DNA from: Talinum fruticosum
Taxonomy: Eukaryota > Streptophyta > Magnoliopsida > Caryophyllales > Talinaceae
Direction of reading: 5' to 3'
DNA length: 64,000 nucleotides
Assembly (NCBI GenBank): GCA_021018815.1
Contig: JAITYX010000077.1
Coordinates: forward strand, 2,084,501-2,148,500
Shown: positions 60,117-64,000 of the stretch, piece by piece
How the letters are laid out: every line of letters begins with the position of its first letter
Position numbering within the stretch: the first letter of the stretch is position 1
Notes under the pieces: generated by a model
Seen by the model: the letters and a program-made list of their open reading frames with translations, nothing else
Told to the model about the DNA's origin: nothing
The model's database searches: none
Made by a program: the position numbers and the translations under genes

Positions 60117-60859
60117 TTCTCCATTTGCTCTCGGTGCTCATGGAGAGCGGCCTCGAATTATCCGATTTCTTCATCTTTAGCTTCCAACGTGGCTTTAAGG
60201 TCCGCCACCTCCTTGGCGAAGTCCATTGCTACCGCATTCAAGGCACCCTGCATCTCCACCTTGAGCTCCAAGTCTTCCTCCTCCAACTCGAGCTCACCCA
60301 CCCGGTGGGTCAAGGTGTTGACTTCTTCCCTTAAGCCGACGAGGAGGGTGTGTTCCGGAGCAACTCTTTCCTCGAGTGCGGCAACCGCCTCTCGGGACTT
60401 CTCGCGACCCTTCTTGCCACCTTGTTGGCTTCCTTCGGTGATGCTCGACATTCTTACCCAAACTTTGGTTGTGATACCAACCTGTCATGGGATGATAATT
60501 CACTTGAACCTGGATTCCCATGCGGCGCTAGCAAACTATACCCGAGAACCTTCTAAAGCTTGCTATTAAGCCTCAAGAGTGCTTGACTTAGGCTCGAGAA
60601 AGCTAAGGACACTTAGAGAGATTGGGAGAATGCTTTTGGAATAGATGGTTACAAATGAGGACCCCATGGGGTATATATATACATGGCTACCTCCTTAATG
60701 GACGGTGGAGATCTATTTGATCCAATGATTAAGATTGAGTATGTAGAATTCTCTATACAAATATCTACAAGTCTACATAAGTATAAAATACTCTAAAACT
60801 TGGTGGAACCAAGGAGAGAATTCTAGAAGATTCGGGCGCTTTCGGAGCTTTCCGTGACA
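60117..60859 (-). mobile_element. inverted gag-LTR copy inside the chromovirus
   Basis: The minus strand from 60859 reads as the same LTR (60859-60483, TGTCACGGAAAGC to CCCATGACA), then the PBS-like GTTGGTATCACAACC, then a gag start. The gag reading frame is open for 97 codons (60451-60158; begins MSSITEGSQQGGKK, includes [19 protein letters not shown]). It ends in the same AAATGGAGAA region at which the direct gag copy ends. Together with 58873-59612 this forms a head-to-head inverted repeat with arms of about 740 bases around a ~500-base RT spacer. Confidence 0.85.
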
Positions 60860-60861
60860 GT

Positions 60862-61960
60862 GGCAAAATTTCCGGCGGAGTTTGATTACGAGCTTGAGTA
60901 CAAGCCGGCAAGGCTAACCCGGTGGCCGACGCCCGAGCCGTAAGGGAGGGCATGCCGACATAAGCCGGCCTCAAAGTAATTTGAGGGATCGGATCCGCGA
61001 GGGCCTTAAGCACCATCGCTTGACCTGCACCATCGTCAACCTCGTAAAGGAAGGCAAGACAAGGAGATTTTGGGTTGAAGATGGCCTAGTAATTACAAAA
61101 GAAAACGCCTTTACGTGCTTGCTCGGGTAGAGAAGTTGTGAAAGAGTGCCATAATAGCAAGTGGGCGAGACATCCAGGATTACACCGCACTCTTCCACTT
61201 GTGAGTGATTCTTACCGCTGGCCTCACTTGAAAGACGATGTCGAGGCATATGTGAGGACTTGTCTTGTGTGCCAACAAGACAAGATTGAGCAAGGAGCTC
61301 CTGCTGGATTCTTAGAGCCACTTCCCATTCCCGAGAGACCATGGGAAAGTGTCTCTATCGACTTCATCTGTTGTGGTGGTAGATCGGTACTCCAAGTACG
61401 CGACCTTCATTCCGGCACCCAAGGAATGTTCAGCCGAGCAGGCCGCCGGCTATTATTCAAGCATGTGGTGAAGTATTGGGGCATGCCGCGTTCGATAGTG
61501 AGTGATCGGGACACTCGCTTCACGGGCCATTTACGGACGGAGCTATTCAAGCTCATGGGGTCCGATCTTAACTTCTCCACCAGCTTTCACCCTCAAGAGT
61601 GATGGGCAAACGGAGCGGGTGAATGCACTTTGGAGCTTTATTTGAGGAGTGCCTCCAACGAGATTGGGCGAAACTACTCGACAGAGCTCAATTCTCGTAC
61701 AACTTACAGAGTGAGTCCATAGGCCGGAGTCCGTTCGAGATTTTTACGAGCAACAACCTCCGACTTCGAGCACGATTGCCACAGAGTTATAAGGGTCCAA
61801 GCACGTCGGCATTCAAATTCGCCACTCGCCACTCGCCATCTGGAATGATCGAGCGACATGGCGCGGTTTATTTGGAGAAAGCCTCCAAGAAGATGAAGAA
61901 ATTGGCCGACAAGAAGCGTCACCCACCGAAGTTCCCGGTTGGGGACCCGTTCTAGTTAAG
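60862..61960 (+). pseudogene. RNase H tail and integrase remnant
   Basis: EFDYELEYKPA is the end of the Gypsy RNase H domain. The integrase zinc-binding region is ECHNSKWARHPG with RTCLVCQQDK (HHCC). Of the catalytic DDE, Asp is seen in SIDFI (61360) and in VSDRDTRFTG; the Glu motif DGQTERVNAL lies in another frame after 61600. LFKLMGSDLNFSTSFHPQ is well conserved. Several frameshifts and stops make it inactive. Confidence 0.88.
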
Positions 61961-62189
61961 ATATACAACCACGTGAGGTTAAGTGGTCGTCATCGGGACT
62001 TATTCGGAGATTTGAAGGACTCTTCCCCATCCTTAAAAAGGTTGGGGCCAAGCCTACAAGGTAGAGCCGCCTCCGAAGATCAAGTACCATCCTCGTCTTC
62101 CATGTAAGTCTACTCAAGCCTTGCCATGGTGACCAAGTGGATCCAAGTAGGGGCATCTCTCAACGAGCGCCGGTGGGCATAAGGATGCA

Positions 62190-62376
62190 ATATAATAAGC
62201 AAGTGGAGGAGATACTCGCCGACGAGTGGTCCGTCGCCAAAACAAGCCTCCAACACGAGTTGCTCGTCAAGTGGAAGGTTTGGGAGCCTATCCGAACTTG
62301 TGACAGTTTAAGGAACAAATACAAGCATTCAAGGACGCAAAGGCTACGAGGATGTCGCTGGATTAGGTGGGGAGGA
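62190..62376 (+). pseudogene. chromodomain remnant
   Basis: QVEEILADEWSVAKTSLQHE followed by LLVKWKV and WEPIRT matches the chromodomain pattern VEEILA-x-LVKWKG-x-WEP found at the end of chromovirus integrases. It is immediately upstream of the polypurine tract and the 3' LTR. Confidence 0.75.
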
Positions 62377-62786
62377 TGTCACGGAACGTTCCGGAAGGGC
62401 CCGGAATCTTCTAAATTCTCTCCTTGGTTCCGCCAAGTGTCCACCAAGTTCTAGAGTATTCTATACTCATGTAGACCCTTAGATATTTGTATAAAGAATT
62501 ATAGATACTCAATCTTATCCCGTTGGATCAAATAGATCTCCACTTGTCCATTGAGGAGTTGACCATGTATATATAACCCCCATAGGGTCCTCATTTGTAA
62601 CCATCCATTCCAAGAGCTCAATACAAAACATTCTCCCAAACTCTCTAAGTGTCCTTAGCTTACTCAACTTTCTCGGAGCCTAAGTCAAGCACTCTCGAGG
62701 CTTACTAGCAAGCTTTAGAAGGTTCTCGAGTATAGTTGCTAGCGTCGCACGGAAATCTAGTTCGAGTGAATTATCATCCCATGACA
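62377..62786 (+). repeat. 3' LTR of the chromovirus
   Basis: Runs from TGTCACGGAACGTTCC to CATCCCATGACA. It has an extra CAAGTGTCCAC near 62438 relative to the 5' LTR. Several differences are C-to-T or G-to-A at CG sites (CGTCCCGTGAC to CATCCCATGAC), as expected after DNA methylation. Confidence 0.85.
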
Positions 62787-63112
62787 CTAGGCGGGAGGTG
62801 GAGGTGCTGGCTGCTGGTCCCTCATGATACCCCAAGCGCAGCAACTCCCAAAAGCGGCTGGAGGCATGTCTTAGTGTTTTTTGAGCGGCCAAGGTATGAT
62901 AGGAAGAGAAGAGAGCTCATTACCATAAAAATGTCAATAGTCAACACTTATCAACATATAAAGGATTTTCAAGTAGAACTCCTCAATTAATTAAATTAAT
63001 TGCACCGAATTTTCCCTAAAATTGACAACTCTAAAATCAAAACCCTAAAAATTTTATAAAGTATTTTTCATGTGAAGCCCCTGGGTTGCTCCTTGTGACC
63101 CCTTGCGCCTTG
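62787..63112. other. DNA between the chromovirus and the third LTR
   Basis: A 326-base spacer. The first ~120 bases have balanced composition (GGCGGGAGGTGGAGGTGCTG) and are open on minus. I recognise no domain. Confidence 0.35.
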
Positions 63113-63616
63113 TGTCACGGGCCGCTCCGAACATTCTAGAATTTTCTAGAGTTCTCTCATTGATTCCGGAAGAGCCCGAAATCTTCTAGAGTTCTCTCCT
63201 TGATTCCGGAAGAGCCCGGAATCTTCTAGAATTCTCTCCTTGGTTCCACCAAGACCTCTCAAGTTCTAGAATGTTCTACCCTTATGTAGATATATGGATA
63301 TTTGTATAGAGAATTCTAGATACGCAATCTTAGCCGTTTGATCAAATAAATCTTCACCGTCCATTGAGGAGGTGGACAAGTATAAATACCCTCAAGGGGT
63401 TCATTTGTAATAAATCATCCAAAGGATCAATTCCAAGAGTTCAATACAAAGCATTCTCCCAAACTCTCTCTCTCTAAGTGTCTTTGCTTACTTAGCTCTC
63501 TCAAGCTTAAGTCAAGCATCTTTAAGGCTTACTAGCAAGCTTATAAAAAGGGTCTCGGGTCTAGTTTGCTAGCGCCGCACGAGTCCTAAGTATGAGTAAA
63601 TTATCGTCCCGTGACA
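63113..63616 (+). mobile_element. solo LTR of a related subfamily
   Basis: Begins TGTCACGGGCCGCTCC and ends GTCCCGTGACA (504 bp), and is collinear with the chromovirus LTRs (for example ATTTGTATAGAGAATTCTA, CCATTGAGGAGGTGG, CAAACTCTCTC). Its 5' part contains a ~42-base unit (TTGATTCCGGAAGAGCCCG) repeated in tandem. No internal sequence follows, so it is probably solo; a target duplication is not clear. Confidence 0.75.
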
Positions 63617-64000
63617 TTTGGCGGACCTCATGCTTTTTTAAACTAAGCAAGAATTTCATTGAACTCTAGCTGCTAACTTGAGAGAGAAAGAGCGAAAGAT
63701 AGGGTGACAAGTCAAACCATCTGCCGTAAAGAGAAAAAGATGTTGGCTTTACGGATCTTCCTGGGAGACTAGGAGGAGGAGAGAGACAAGCGACACACAT
63801 CTGCCTGTGAGAGGAGGGGATGAAAAGGCGCCAGCAACCACCACAAACCAATGAGAAATGCTGCCGGAAAAGAAATGGCGGAACACTTTCGATTTTCAAC
63901 GTTGAACTACCATTAAAATAAAACCTTCCGTTTACTTAGATCTAGAATTGAACTTTAGGAGATGGAGTAGTAGTATCATCGATGGGAAAGAAGATGGGTG
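63617..64000. other. right edge of window, unassigned
   Basis: The minus strand is open for 77 codons (63899-63666), with a purine-rich + strand. A short + strand ATG reading MGKKMG occurs at the very edge (about 63980). No U2AF65 exon or other domain is recognised. Confidence 0.3.

Larger units (their letters stand above)
58873..62786 (+). mobile_element. decayed chromovirus (Gypsy LTR retrotransposon) with internal rearrangement
   Basis: It is bounded by related LTRs beginning TGTCACGGAA, with CTAG directly before (58869-58872) and after (62787-62790), so both LTRs probably belong to one insertion. Order on +: 5' LTR, PBS, gag N-part, first half of RT, an inverted gag-LTR copy, RNase H tail, integrase, chromodomain, polypurine tract AGGTGGGGAGGA, 3' LTR. 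Most of gag, protease, and the second half of RT and RNase H are missing. Stops and frameshifts are many, so it is dead. Base composition is much richer in GC than the host DNA. The C-terminal chromodomain assigns it to the chromovirus branch of Gypsy. Confidence 0.88.

Noticed and set aside
59697..60569. 290-codon + ORF as a protein
   Set aside because: It runs by chance from the RT remnant into the reverse strand of the inverted gag-LTR copy.
1..64000. CRISPR array, operon, phage or bacterial mobile island
   Set aside because: Introns, Pol III signals and plant retroelements show a plant nuclear sequence. No regularly spaced repeat-spacer pattern was seen.

Overview
This is a eudicot plant nuclear window. 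The evidence is multi-exon genes with GT-AG introns in AT-rich DNA, plant-type promoters (site II, telo-box and GA/CT-rich leaders), a Pol III tRNA gene, and plant transposons (SINEs, a Stowaway-like MITE, LINE remnants, a chromodomain Gypsy element). I cannot name the species.

Layout. 1-370: last exon of an unrecognised + strand gene. 1799-7634 (+): complete TFIIH subunit TFB2 (p52), 15 coding exons, 450 aa, with one GC-AG intron. 9101-9173 (-): tRNA-Val(UAC). 10458-16211 (-): AIRP2-type RING E3 ubiquitin ligase, 247 aa, with a 3.7-kb intron inside the RING. 16.7-20.5 kb: AT-rich intergenic DNA. 20765-24371 (+): predicted chloroplast membrane protein with TPR-like helices, broken by one frameshift. 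28869-31270 (-): CBSX5-type CBS-domain protein with two frameshifts. 31.5-53.7 kb: a gene desert of microsatellites, short tandem duplications, MITEs, SINEs, a solo LTR nested in a MITE, and two decayed LINE RNase H tails. 53892-57351 (+): the first seven coding exons of the splicing factor U2AF65, up to the start of RRM1. 57.4-64 kb: a LINE remnant, a decayed chromovirus with an inverted LTR-gag copy inside it, and a third LTR of the same family, all where the next U2AF65 intron should be.

The genes are unrelated housekeeping or regulatory loci: transcription and DNA repair (TFB2), ABA-linked ubiquitination (AIRP2-like), a plastid protein, a CBS sensor and splicing (U2AF65). They do not form a cluster with a joint function.

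Points most worth a second look: (i) three single-base losses, all in homopolymers, in two otherwise well-conserved genes, which look more like consensus errors than gene death; (ii) the head-to-head LTR-gag inverted repeat inside the chromovirus; (iii) U2AF65 either truncated or carrying an intron of at least 6.6 kb full of retroelements; (iv) a solo LTR with exact target duplication inside an older MITE. I found no clear sign of an undescribed biological system.
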